Source: Streptomyces xanthophaeus
Lineage (GTDB): Bacteria > Actinomycetota > Actinomycetes > Streptomycetales > Streptomycetaceae
Assembly: GCF_000725805.1 (NCBI RefSeq)
Contig: NZ_JOFT01000010.1
Coordinates: 124,001 to 188,000, forward strand
DNA length: 64,000 nt
Direction: 5' to 3'
The notes below the pieces were generated by a model, which was not told the origin of the DNA, did not search any database, and saw only the letters and a list, made by a program, of their open reading frames with translations. Position numbers and translations under genes: made by a program. Numbering within the stretch: the first letter of the stretch is position 1; each line of letters starts with the position of its first letter. Shown here piece after piece: positions 1 to 7,743 of this stretch.

Positions 1-1411
1 GGGCGCCGGGGCCGGCGATCTTGGCCATCTTGATCTGCCGCAGCGAGCGTCCGATGCCCGGGTGGGACCAGGTCAGCCAGCACCCGTCGGGGGAGAACGC
101 CAGGTCGGTGACGGGCCCGTTGATGGACCGGATCAGCTCGGTGACCTCCCCGTTGGACTCCTCGGTGGCGTCGATGAGCAGCAGCCGGCCGTCGTTCGAG
201 GCGATCGCGAGCCGCTCCCCGTCCGGGTCGGACAGCAGCTCCAGTACGCGCCCCAGTTCGCCGGAGGCCAGCCGGCGCGGCTCCCGCTCCCCGGAGGCCC
301 GCGGCAGGTAGGCGATCTCGACCGCGTCCTCGCCCTCGGCGTCGGTGACGTAGGCGACCTGTCCGCCGCTGCCGAGCATCTCGGGCAGCCGCACCCGTAC
401 GCCCGGGGTGTCGGCGATGGTCCGGGCCGGTCCGTCGCGGTGGGTCAGCCAGTAGAGGCTGCCGCGCACCACGACAGCGCTGGCCCGCCCGGTGGCGTCG
501 ACGGACAGCGAGTCGACGTGGCTGGCGGCCGGCACCTGGTACGAACGCCTGCCCGCGCGCGGTCCCCCCAGCCGGACCCGGAGCTTGCGCGGGACGGCGC
601 CGGGCTCCAGCGAGTCCACGAGCCAGAGGTCCCCGGCGCACTGGTAGACGATCCGGGTGCCGTCGGTGGAGGCGTGCCGGGCGTAGAACTCCGCGTGGTC
701 GGTGTGCCGGCGCAGGCCGGTGCCGTCGGGCAGGCAGGAGTAGAGGTTGCCGACGCCCTCGTGGTCGGAGAGGAAGGCGATGCGGCCGTCCACGAACATC
801 GGGGAGTCGAGGTGGCCCTCTACGTCCTCCAGCAGCCGCACGCCGTGCAGCCACAGCCGGCCGGTGGCGCCGCCGCGGTAGCGCTTCCAGGCGGCGGGCT
901 CGTGCGGGGGCTTGCCGGTGAGGAGCAGGCTGCGGCGTTCGCCGTCCTCCCCGGCGTGCACCTGGATGTCGGAGACCGGCCCCCAGGGCAGGCGTCCGCC
1001 GGGGCTGCCGTCGGTGGGGAGGCTGTAGGCCCAGGCGAAGTAGGAGAAGGGCTGGCCGTGCGAGGACACGGCCAGGATGTCGCTGCGGCCGTCCTCGTCG
1101 GGCGGGGTCCAGCCGCAGACGCGGGTGTCGGTGGCGCCCCAGTAGCTCAGCTGGCGGGCCGGGCCGCCGTCGACGGGGGCGAGGTGGATCTCGGGGTCGA
1201 GGCTGCGCCAGGTGGTGAAGGCGATGTGGCGGCCGTCGGGGGAGAAACGCGGGTGGCTGACCCGGGTCCGGTCGACGGTGATCCGCCAGGCCCGGCCGGG
1301 CGTCTGCCCGTCGGGGACGAGCGGAGCGACCCAGAGGTCGTCCTCGGTGGCGAAACACAGCAGGTCGTCGTGCAGGTGCGGGAACCGGAGGTACGCGACG
1401 TCGTGACTCAC
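1..1411 (-). CDS. Tricorn-type S41 peptidase, N-terminal part (runs off left edge)
   Basis: About 470 codons from a GTG start are visible and the reading frame continues past the left edge, so the C-terminal PDZ and serine-protease domains are outside the window. The protein opens with MSHDVAYLRFPHLHDDLL, followed by repeated propeller-blade motifs such as ATEDDLWVAPL, HPRFSPDGRHIAF and DLAFSPDGCW, as in the six- and seven-bladed propellers of tricorn core proteases. In that family the propellers gate access of oligopeptides, made by larger proteases, to a cytoplasmic catalytic chamber. The start is supported by the family-typical opening and a GGAAAG sequence about 11 bases upstream. Its promoter must lie in the 150-base gap shared with the divergent tetR gene. 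Family assignment is firm; activity cannot be judged without the C-terminus. Confidence 0.85.
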   Translation of the reverse strand, partial: MSHDVAYLRFPHLHDDLLCFATEDDLWVAPLVPDGQTPGRAWRITVDRTRVSHPRFSPDGRHIAFTTWRSLDPEIHLAPVDGGPARQLSYWGATDTRVCGWTPPDEDGRSDILAVSSHGQPFSYFAWAYSLPTDGSPGGRLPWGPVSDIQVHAGEDGERRSLLLTGKPPHEPAAWKRYRGGATGRLWLHGVRLLEDVEGHLDSPMFVDGRIAFLSDHEGVGNLYSCLPDGTGLRRHTDHAEFYARHASTDGTRIVYQCAGDLWLVDSLEPGAVPRKLRVRLGGPRAGRRSYQVPAASHVDSLSVDATGRASAVVVRGSLYWLTHRDGPARTIADTPGVRVRLPEMLGSGGQVAYVTDAEGEDAVEIAYLPRASGEREPRRLASGELGRVLELLSDPDGERLAIASNDGRLLLIDATEESNGEVTELIRSINGPVTDLAFSPDGCWLTWSHPGIGRSLRQIKMAKIAGPGA

Positions 1412-1473
1412 CCCCCAATGCTTTCCGCGCAGGGGGGCCCTGGCAACTCGTACAGGTGATCCACGACACCCCC

Positions 1474-1547
1474 CGAAGCGAAACGGAACGGTTTCGTTTC
1501 GTTGGGGGCGGGGGTATGGTTTTAAGCGTACGGAACAGTTTCGTTCG
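1474..1547. promoter_or_regulatory. Double palindromic operator and promoter for the TetR/MMPL pair
   Basis: A 28-bp near-perfect palindrome lies at 1474-1501, with left arm CGAAGCGAAAC and right arm GTTTCGTTTCG (one mismatch). A second related copy, GCGTACGGAACAGTTTCGTTCG, lies at about 1526-1547. A promoter-like pair TTTCGT (1492-1497) and TATGGT (1515-1520) with a 17-bp spacer falls between and into the sites, so a bound repressor would block it. The pattern is typical of TetR autoregulation. That the regulator encoded next door binds here is inference. Confidence 0.6.
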
Positions 1548-1563
1548 GACGGGAGGCGCGGCC

Positions 1564-2154
1564 ATGACCGATGCGATGGCGGCTCGGCGCAGCCGGATCA
1601 CCCCCGAACGGCAGGCCGAACTGCACGAGGCGGTCCTCGACCTCCTGCGTGACGTCGGCTACGAGGCGCTGACCATGGATGCGATCGCCGCCCGTACGAA
1701 GTCCAGCAAGGCCACCCTCTACCGCCAGTGGGGGAGCAAGCCGGAGCTGGTCGCCAAGGCCCTGAGGTGCACGCAGCCCGTCTCGCTGCGTGAGATCGAC
1801 ACGGGCAGCCTGCGCGGGGACTTCGCGCGCATGGTCGAGCACTCCGACGACGCGCAGATGGCCAAGGACACCGCGCTGATGCGGGGCCTGACCCATGCGG
1901 TCCACGAGAGCCCGGAGCTGCACAAGGCATTGCGGGACCTGTTGGTCGACCCGGAGATCACCGGCCTTCAGGTGATGCTCCAGCGCGCGGTGGACCGGGG
2001 CGAGATCGCCCCGGACTGTCCGGCCCTGGACTTCGTACCGCACATGCTGATCGGGGCGTTCATCGCGCTCCCGCTGATCGAGGACCGTCCGGTGGACCGG
2101 ACCTTCCTCGGTGACTTCATCGAAGCCGTGGTCTTCCCCGCCCTCGGCGTCTGA
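1564..2154 (+). CDS. TetR/AcrR family transcriptional regulator
   Basis: This encodes a 196-residue protein with an N-terminal helix-turn-helix at about residues 15-60 (RQAELHEAVLDLLRDVGY, then TMDAIAARTKSSKATLYRQW), the classic TetR DNA-binding signature. The C-terminal half is the variable ligand-binding domain. The ATG at 1564 is chosen because GGGAGG lies 8 bases upstream; an earlier in-frame ATG at 1516 falls inside the likely promoter. It lies upstream of and in the same direction as an MMPL exporter, with a palindromic operator just before it. It most likely represses itself and the exporter and releases when a transported or toxic small molecule binds. The ligand cannot be read from the sequence. 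Confidence 0.9.
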   Translation: MTDAMAARRSRITPERQAELHEAVLDLLRDVGYEALTMDAIAARTKSSKATLYRQWGSKPELVAKALRCTQPVSLREIDTGSLRGDFARMVEHSDDAQMAKDTALMRGLTHAVHESPELHKALRDLLVDPEITGLQVMLQRAVDRGEIAPDCPALDFVPHMLIGAFIALPLIEDRPVDRTFLGDFIEAVVFPALGV

Positions 2155-2279
2155 ACCTCCACCCGTCCCCGCTGCTCGCTCCTGCTGCTCCTGACACGCC
2201 GCTCTCGTCGTCGGGCCGGCTTTCCACGCCCTGATCCGCACCGGATCCATCCCACGACACGAACGGGAGAACCACCGAC

Positions 2280-4487
2280 GTGGCCACCTTCCTCTACCGC
2301 CTCGGCAGAGGCGCCTTCCGGCGCCGCCGCCTCGTCGCCCTCCTCTGGGTGGCGCTGCTGTTCCTCGCCGGCTTCGGCGCGGCCTCGGCGTCCGCCCCCA
2401 CCTCGGGATCGTTCTCGATACCCGGCACGGAGGCCCAGAAGGCCTTCGACCTGCTGGACAAGAAGTTCCCGGGCATGGCCGCCGACGGCGCCACCGCCCG
2501 CATCGTCATCAAGGCCCCGGCCGGCGCCAAGGTCACCGACCCGGGCACCAAGACCGAGGTCGAGAAGATCGTCGAGGACCTGAAGTCGGGTCCGGGCAAG
2601 GACCAGATCTCCTCGGTCGCCGACCCGTACCAGACGCAGGCCGTGAGCCAGGACGGCTCCACCGCCTACATCAGCACCAAGTACAAGGTCAGCGGCATGG
2701 AGCTGACCGACGCGACCCGTGAGGCGCTGAAGGACTCCGGCAAGGAGGCCCAGGCGCAGGGGCTCACCGTCGAGATCGGCGGCGACGCGCTGATGGCGGC
2801 GCCCGAGACCGGCTCCGGCGAGATCATCGGCATCCTGGTCGCCGCGATCGTCCTCGTCATCACCTTCGGCTCGCTGATCGCGGCCGGGCTGCCGCTGCTG
2901 ACCGCGATCATCGGCGTGGGCATCGGCGTCTCCTCCATCACCGCGCTCGCCAACGTGCTGGACCTCGGCAACACCACCGCCACCCTCGCGACGATGATCG
3001 GCCTCGCGGTCGGCATCGACTACGCCCTCTTCATCGTCTCCCGCTACCGCGCGGAGCTCGCCGAGGGCCGTGAGCGCGAGGAGGCCGCGGGCCGGGCTGC
3101 CGGAACCGCAGGCTCCGCCGTGGTCTTCGCCGGTCTGACCGTGGTCATCGCCCTCGTGGGCCTGGCCGTCGTCAACATCCCGATGCTGACCAAGATGGGC
3201 GTCGCAGCCGCCGGAACCGTGGTCATCGCGGTGCTGGTCGCCCTCACGCTGGTCCCGGCCATCCTCGGCTTCGCGGGCAGGAAGGTCCTGCCGGCGGGCG
3301 AGAAGAGCAAGCTGTTCGGCAAGGGCAAGCCCGCCGGTGCCGAGAAGAAGGCCAACGGCGGCACCCGCTGGGCCCGCTTCGTCCTGCGCCGCCCGGTCAT
3401 GGTCCTGCTGGCCGGTGTGATCGGCCTCGGCGTCATCGCGATCCCCGCGAGCAAGCTGGAGATGGGCCTGCCGGACGACGGCGCCCAGCCGGTCTCCACG
3501 ACCCAGCGCCAGGCGTACGACCTGCTGTCGGAGGGCTTCGGCCCGGGCTTCAACGGCCCGCTGATGGTGGTCGTGGACGGGGGCAAGCAGCTCGCCGACG
3601 AGACCGCCGACCGGATCAAGGGCCTGGAGGGCGTGGCCGCGGTCACCCCGCCGGCCCCGAACGAGGCCGGCGACGCCGCGGTGATCACCGTGATCCCCAA
3701 GGACCGCCCCTCCTCCGTCCAGACGGAGGACCTGGTCCACACGATCCGCGACGGCAGCGGCGACGACGTCCTGGTCACCGGCGCCACGGCGATGAACATC
3801 GACTTCTCGCAGAAGATGAACGACGCGCTGCTGCCCTACCTGGCGCTCGTGGTCGGCCTCGCCTTCCTGCTGCTGATGCTCGTCTTCCGCTCGGTGCTGG
3901 TCCCGCTCAAGGCGGCCCTCGGCTTCCTGCTCTCCGTGGTCGCCGCCCTCGGCGCGGTCGTCGCGGTCTTCCAGTGGGGCTGGCTCGGCTCGGTCTTCGG
4001 GGTGGAGCAGACCGGCCCGATCATGTCGATGATGCCGATCTTCATGGTGGGCGTGGTCTTCGGTCTGGCCATGGACTACGAGGTCTTCCTCGTCACCCGC
4101 ATGCGGGAGGCGTACGTCCACGGCGAGCGCCCCGGCCAGGCGGTCGTGACCGGCTTCCAGTACAGCGCCCGGGTGGTCGTGGCCGCCGCCGTCATCATGA
4201 TCGCGGTGTTCGCGGGCTTCATCGGAGCCAGCGAGCAGATGGTCAAGATGATCGGCTTCGGCCTGGCGGTCGCGGTCTTCTTCGACGCCTTCGTGGTCCG
4301 GATGGCCATCGTCCCGGCCGTGCTCGCCCTGCTCGGGCACAAGGCCTGGTGGCTGCCCAAGTGGCTCGACCGGCTGCTGCCGAACGTGGACGTGGAGGGC
4401 GAGAGCCTGCGGCGCCACCTCGGTGACGACTCCGGCTCCGGCTCCGGCGACGGCACGGACCAGGACCGCGAGCTGGTCAAGGTCTGA
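2280..4487 (+). CDS. MMPL family RND-type transporter
   Basis: This encodes a 735-residue polytopic membrane protein of the MMPL/ActII-3 family of proton-driven exporters. The first membrane helix is at about residues 15-35 (LVALLWVALLFLAGFGA), followed by a large extracytoplasmic loop, a cluster of membrane helices around 180-330, a second loop, and a second cluster around 510-690. This is the duplicated RND layout. The motifs GLAVGIDYALFIVSRYR and FGLAMDYEVFLVTRMRE, once in each half, carry the conserved Asp residues of the proton relay. The C-terminal tail is acidic and Gly/Ser-rich. The GTG start has GGGAG upstream. Its place behind the TetR gene suggests a regulated drug or lipid exporter. 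The substrate is unknown. Confidence 0.93.
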   Translation: MATFLYRLGRGAFRRRRLVALLWVALLFLAGFGAASASAPTSGSFSIPGTEAQKAFDLLDKKFPGMAADGATARIVIKAPAGAKVTDPGTKTEVEKIVEDLKSGPGKDQISSVADPYQTQAVSQDGSTAYISTKYKVSGMELTDATREALKDSGKEAQAQGLTVEIGGDALMAAPETGSGEIIGILVAAIVLVITFGSLIAAGLPLLTAIIGVGIGVSSITALANVLDLGNTTATLATMIGLAVGIDYALFIVSRYRAELAEGREREEAAGRAAGTAGSAVVFAGLTVVIALVGLAVVNIPMLTKMGVAAAGTVVIAVLVALTLVPAILGFAGRKVLPAGEKSKLFGKGKPAGAEKKANGGTRWARFVLRRPVMVLLAGVIGLGVIAIPASKLEMGLPDDGAQPVSTTQRQAYDLLSEGFGPGFNGPLMVVVDGGKQLADETADRIKGLEGVAAVTPPAPNEAGDAAVITVIPKDRPSSVQTEDLVHTIRDGSGDDVLVTGATAMNIDFSQKMNDALLPYLALVVGLAFLLLMLVFRSVLVPLKAALGFLLSVVAALGAVVAVFQWGWLGSVFGVEQTGPIMSMMPIFMVGVVFGLAMDYEVFLVTRMREAYVHGERPGQAVVTGFQYSARVVVAAAVIMIAVFAGFIGASEQMVKMIGFGLAVAVFFDAFVVRMAIVPAVLALLGHKAWWLPKWLDRLLPNVDVEGESLRRHLGDDSGSGSGDGTDQDRELVKV

Positions 4488-4507
4488 TCCCGCTCAGCCG
4501 AACGACA

Positions 4508-4552
4508 CCCCGGCCCCGTACCGCCTGATCACCAGGCGGTACGGGGCCGGGG
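4508..4552. terminator. Strong bidirectional hairpin terminator
   Basis: A perfect 20-bp stem (4508-4527 with 4533-4552) around a 5-base loop ATCAC sits between the convergent MMPL and ssgA-like genes. It has no T-tract, as is common in Streptomyces, and can serve both strands. Confidence 0.8.
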
Positions 4553-4561
4553 CCGTTGCTC

Positions 4562-4987
4562 CTACCGGGTGGCCGGGGAGTACGTACGGCGCAGGAAGCG
4601 GCGCAGGGCGGCGATGTCGAACTGGATGACGGCGACCCCGTCGGGGGAGTGGAACTCGACGACCGCCTGAACGCGGCCGCAGGGCCAGACGCGTACGTCT
4701 CCGGTGCCGGTGGGGGCCAGCAGGCCCGCTTCGAGGAGGGCGCGGGGGAAGGCCCACTCGTTGTCGGTGCCCTCGGGGGAGAGGTCGGCGGGGAAGACGA
4801 TCCGTACGGCCAGGGGCTCGGCGGGGACGAACCGGAGGGAGACCGGGATCTTCCGGTAGAGCGGGTCGTCGGTGATCACGCGGGCGGTGACGCGTTCCTC
4901 GACCAGGGAAACGGTCGCCGTGGCGGTCGCTGTCGCTGTCGCGCCTGCGGCTTGGGCGGCTGGGGGATTCTCGGCGGTCGCTGACAT
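4562..4987 (-). CDS. SsgA-like protein (SALP) for sporulation-linked cell division
   Basis: This encodes a 141-residue SsgA/SsgB-family protein, a family restricted to morphologically complex actinomycetes that helps place FtsZ, control peptidoglycan maturation or separate spores. Visible hallmarks are the NEWAFPRALLEAGL segment and the near-invariant GTGDVRVWP motif at about residues 90-100, followed by the conserved C-terminal half ending at RRFLRRTY. The first 27 residues are an Ala/Thr-rich low-complexity tail unlike most family members. The ATG at 4987 has GGAG 8 bases upstream. Which of the SsgA-G subgroups it belongs to cannot be settled by eye. It is monocistronic, divergent from the Ni/Co transporter operon. 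Confidence 0.88.
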   Translation of the reverse strand: MSATAENPPAAQAAGATATATATATVSLVEERVTARVITDDPLYRKIPVSLRFVPAEPLAVRIVFPADLSPEGTDNEWAFPRALLEAGLLAPTGTGDVRVWPCGRVQAVVEFHSPDGVAVIQFDIAALRRFLRRTYSPATR

Positions 4988-5087
4988 CGACACGACTCCT
5001 CGAAATCGAGATATTTGAGCCCTTTTGTCCGTCCAGCCTCGCACATTCCGACGAAAGCGCGCGGCTCCATTTGTGATGCGTACGCTC

Positions 5088-5104
5088 TTGCCAACGGTTT
5101 GCAA
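5088..5104. promoter_or_regulatory. Nur-box-like operator upstream of the Ni/Co transporter
   Basis: TTGCCA-ACGGT-TTGCAA matches, with a single mismatch, the consensus TTGCAA-N5-TTGCAA known for the nickel-responsive Fur-family repressor Nur of Streptomyces. It lies 53 bp before the transporter start. It overlaps the likely -35 region of a promoter whose -10 may be TATTCT (5113-5118, a long 19-bp spacer if TTGCCA is the -35). This predicts repression when nickel is sufficient. Confidence 0.65.
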
Positions 5105-5156
5105 CTGGGCACTATTCTTGAACGGTTAAAGACTGTGTGAGAAGCGGAGCCCCTCC

Positions 5157-6203
5157 ATGCATGTGCCCGACGGATTCATCAACGCACCCGTCTCGGTGGC
5201 CGCCGGAGTGGTGGCTGCCGGCGCGGTGGCCGTCAGCCTCCGCGGCGCCCGCCGCGAGCTCGACGAGCGCACCGCGCCGCTCGCCGGCCTCGTCGCCGCC
5301 TTCATCTTCGCCGTCCAGATGCTGAACTTCCCGGTCGCCGCGGGCACCAGCGGCCACCTCCTCGGCGGGGCGCTCGCCGCGATACTCGTCGGCCCCTGCA
5401 CCGGGGTGCTGTGCGTGTCCGTGGTGCTGCTCATGCAGGGCATCCTCTTCGCCGACGGCGGCCTGACCGCCCTCGGCGTCAACATCTCCGTCATGGGCGT
5501 CGTCACCGTGCTCATCGCCTACGCGGTGTTCCGCGCCCTGGTCAAGGTGCTGCCCCGCACCCGCCGCTCCGTGACCGTCGCCGCCTTCGCCGGGGCCCTG
5601 CTCTCGGTACCGGGCGCGGCCGCGGCCTTCACCCTCCTCTACGCCGTCGGAGGGACCACCGACGTGGCCATCGGCAAGGTCTTCACCGCCATGGTCGGCG
5701 TGCACGTCCTCATCGGCATCGGCGAGGCCGCCATCACCGCGGCCACCGTGGGCGCCGTGATCGCGGTGCGCCCCGACCTGGTGCACGGGGCCCGCGGCCT
5801 GATCACCCCGCTCCAGCTGCGCGTGGGCGGAGAGCTCGTCGACGCCCCCGCCGCCGCCCCGGCGCCCGCCGCGTCCGGCTCCACCCGCAAGGTCTGGGCG
5901 ACCGGCCTGGTCACCGCCCTGGTCCTGGCCGGGTTCGTCTCCTTCTACGCCTCCGCCAACCCCGACGGCCTGGAGAAGGTCGCCGCCGACAAGGGCATCG
6001 ACACCAAGGTCGAGGAGCACGCGAGCGCCGACTCCCCGCTCGCCGACTACGCCGTCAAGGACGTCGACGACGCCCGCCTCTCCGGCGGCCTCGCGGGCGT
6101 CATCGGCGTCGGCGGGACCGTGGCCGTGGGCACCGGCATCTTCTGGGCCGTCCGCCGCCGCCGCGCCGAGGAGCCCGCAGCGGCCGAGCCGTCGGCGGTC
6201 TGA
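5157..6203 (+). CDS. cbiM: ECF-type nickel/cobalt transporter, CbiM-CbiN (NikMN) fusion
   Basis: This 348-residue membrane protein is the substrate-specific part of an energy-coupling-factor Ni/Co importer. It opens with MHVPDGF, whose free N-terminus and His2 form the metal site in CbiM/NikM proteins. Membrane helices fill residues 1-210. The C-terminal part carries one helix, then the diagnostic PDGLE segment (ANPDGLEKVA, about residue 265) and a last helix before RRRR, equivalent to CbiN/NikN. M and N are therefore fused. It begins a tight operon with the T component and ATPase. No cobalamin riboswitch or B12 genes are visible and a Nur-box-like site precedes it, so nickel is favoured over cobalt; this is inference. 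Confidence 0.9.
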   Translation: MHVPDGFINAPVSVAAGVVAAGAVAVSLRGARRELDERTAPLAGLVAAFIFAVQMLNFPVAAGTSGHLLGGALAAILVGPCTGVLCVSVVLLMQGILFADGGLTALGVNISVMGVVTVLIAYAVFRALVKVLPRTRRSVTVAAFAGALLSVPGAAAAFTLLYAVGGTTDVAIGKVFTAMVGVHVLIGIGEAAITAATVGAVIAVRPDLVHGARGLITPLQLRVGGELVDAPAAAPAPAASGSTRKVWATGLVTALVLAGFVSFYASANPDGLEKVAADKGIDTKVEEHASADSPLADYAVKDVDDARLSGGLAGVIGVGGTVAVGTGIFWAVRRRRAEEPAAAEPSAV

Positions 6204-6204
6204 G

Positions 6205-6966
6205 ATGGGCGCGGGCCACGCCCACCAGCTCTACCGGCCCGGTGACTCGCCGGTCCACCGGCTGCCGCCGCACTGCAAGCTGGCGGCGACCCTCGCCTTC
6301 GTGATCGTCGTCGTGTCCACACCGCGCGAAGCGATGTGGGCCTTCGGCCTGTACGCCGTCCTGCTCGGGGCGGTGGCGGCGGTGGCCCGGATCCCGGTCG
6401 GCCTGCTGCTCAAGCGGCTGCTCATCGAGGTCCCGTTCGTGGCCTTCGCCGTCCTGATGCCCTTCGTCGCCGAGGGCGAGCGGGTGGAGGTGCTCGGGCT
6501 CTCCCTCAGCGTCTCGGGCCTGTGGGGCGCCTGGAACGTCCTGGCCAAGGGCACCCTCGGCGTCGCCGCGTCCGTCCTGCTCGCCTCCACCACCGAGCTG
6601 CGGGCGCTCCTGCTGGGGCTGGAGCGGCTGAAGCTCCCGCCCCTGCTCGTACAGATCGCCACCTTCATGATCCGCTACGGGGACGTGATCACCGACGAGC
6701 TGCGCCGGATGTCGATCGCCCGCCGCTCGCGCGGGTTCGAGGCCCGCGGCATCCGGCACTGGGGGGTCCTGGCCAAGACGGCCGGGGCGCTGTTCATCCG
6801 CTCCTACGAGCGGGGCGAGCGGGTCTACCTCGCGATGGTCAGCCGCGGCTACACCGGCTCGATGCCGGTGATCGACGACGTCGCCGCAACGCGCACCCAG
6901 TGGGCGTACGCGGCCGTGCTCCCGGTGACGGCGCTCGCCGTCTGTCTGATGGGATGGACCCTGTGA
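6205..6966 (+). CDS. cbiQ: ECF transporter T component CbiQ
   Basis: This 253-residue transmembrane coupling protein links the metal-binding subunit to the ATPase. Hydrophobic helices lie at about residues 28-60, 68-90, 100-125 and near the C-terminus. The cytoplasmic coupling region holds the family's Ala-Arg-Gly signature in SRGFEARGIRHW (about residues 175-186). A second Arg-rich segment, SYERGERVYLAMVSRGY, follows. The ATG starts one base after the preceding stop and the end overlaps the ATPase gene by four bases, so all three products are probably translated in a coupled way. No part looks broken. Confidence 0.92.
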   Translation: MGAGHAHQLYRPGDSPVHRLPPHCKLAATLAFVIVVVSTPREAMWAFGLYAVLLGAVAAVARIPVGLLLKRLLIEVPFVAFAVLMPFVAEGERVEVLGLSLSVSGLWGAWNVLAKGTLGVAASVLLASTTELRALLLGLERLKLPPLLVQIATFMIRYGDVITDELRRMSIARRSRGFEARGIRHWGVLAKTAGALFIRSYERGERVYLAMVSRGYTGSMPVIDDVAATRTQWAYAAVLPVTALAVCLMGWTL

Positions 6967-7715
6967 CCCCTACCCCCTCGCTGGAAGTCGCCGGCCTCGC
7001 CTACGCCTACCCCGACGGCCACCAGGCCCTCTTCGGGGTGGACCTGACCGTCGGGCGCGGTGAGCGCGTCGCCCTGCTCGGCCCCAACGGCGCCGGGAAG
7101 ACCACCCTGGTGCTGCACCTCAACGGCATCCTGTCCGGCGGGGTCGGCTCCGTGACCGTGGCCGGGCTGCCGGTGGAGAAGCGGAACCTCGCCGAGATCC
7201 GGCGCCGGGTCGGGATCGTCTTCCAGGACCCCGACGACCAGCTGTTCATGCCGACCGTGCGGGAGGACGTCGCCTTCGGCCCGGCCGCGGCCGGAATGCG
7301 CGGCGCGGAACTGGAGGAGCGGGTCCGCGACGCCCTGGAGCAGGTCGGGATGGCGGACTTCGCCGACCGGCCGCCGCACCACCTGTCCTTCGGCCAGCGC
7401 CGCCGGGTGGCGGTGGCGACCGTCCTGGCCATGCGGCCGGAGATCCTCGTCCTCGACGAGCCCTCGTCCAACCTGGACCCGGCCTCGCGCCGCGAGCTCG
7501 CGGACGTCCTGCGGTCGCTGGACGTGACCGTCCTGATGGTCACGCACGACCTTCCCTACGCGCTGGAGCTGTGCCCGCGGGCCGTCGTCCTCAGCGACGG
7601 TGTCATCGCGGCCGACGGCCGCACGCAGGCGCTCCTGTGCGACGAGGAGCTGATGCGGGCCCACCGCCTGGAGCTGCCCTTCGGCTTCGACCCCCGCTCC
7701 GTCACCGTGGCATAA
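6963..7715 (+). CDS. cbiO: ECF transporter ATP-binding protein (CbiO/NikO)
   Basis: This 250-residue ABC ATPase powers Ni/Co uptake. Walker A is LLGPNGAGKTTL (about residues 37-48), the Q-loop is VFQDPDDQLF (the extra DPDD-QLF is typical of CbiO-type ECF ATPases), the ABC signature is LSFGQRRRVAVA, Walker B is ILVLDEPSSNLDP and the H-loop is MVTHDLPYALEL. GTG at 6963 is chosen because it gives the GTGA overlap with the cbiQ stop and follows GGGATGG. An in-frame ATG at 6954 would add three residues. It is the last gene of the operon and no clear terminator follows before the next gene, 28 bp on. Confidence 0.93.
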   Translation: MTPTPSLEVAGLAYAYPDGHQALFGVDLTVGRGERVALLGPNGAGKTTLVLHLNGILSGGVGSVTVAGLPVEKRNLAEIRRRVGIVFQDPDDQLFMPTVREDVAFGPAAAGMRGAELEERVRDALEQVGMADFADRPPHHLSFGQRRRVAVATVLAMRPEILVLDEPSSNLDPASRRELADVLRSLDVTVLMVTHDLPYALELCPRAVVLSDGVIAADGRTQALLCDEELMRAHRLELPFGFDPRSVTVA

Positions 7716-7743
7716 CCGCAGGCCGCGGGTTGTTGGGCTGGTC

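Noticed and set aside
1968..4418. 816-codon open frame on the minus strand opposite the MMPL gene
   Set aside because: It is a His/Asp/Gly/Arg-rich shadow caused by high GC at the third positions of the real gene; no family motif or ribosome binding site.
4988..5156. Cobalamin riboswitch upstream of cbiM
   Set aside because: No B12-box sequence or enough leader length; a Nur-like site is present instead.
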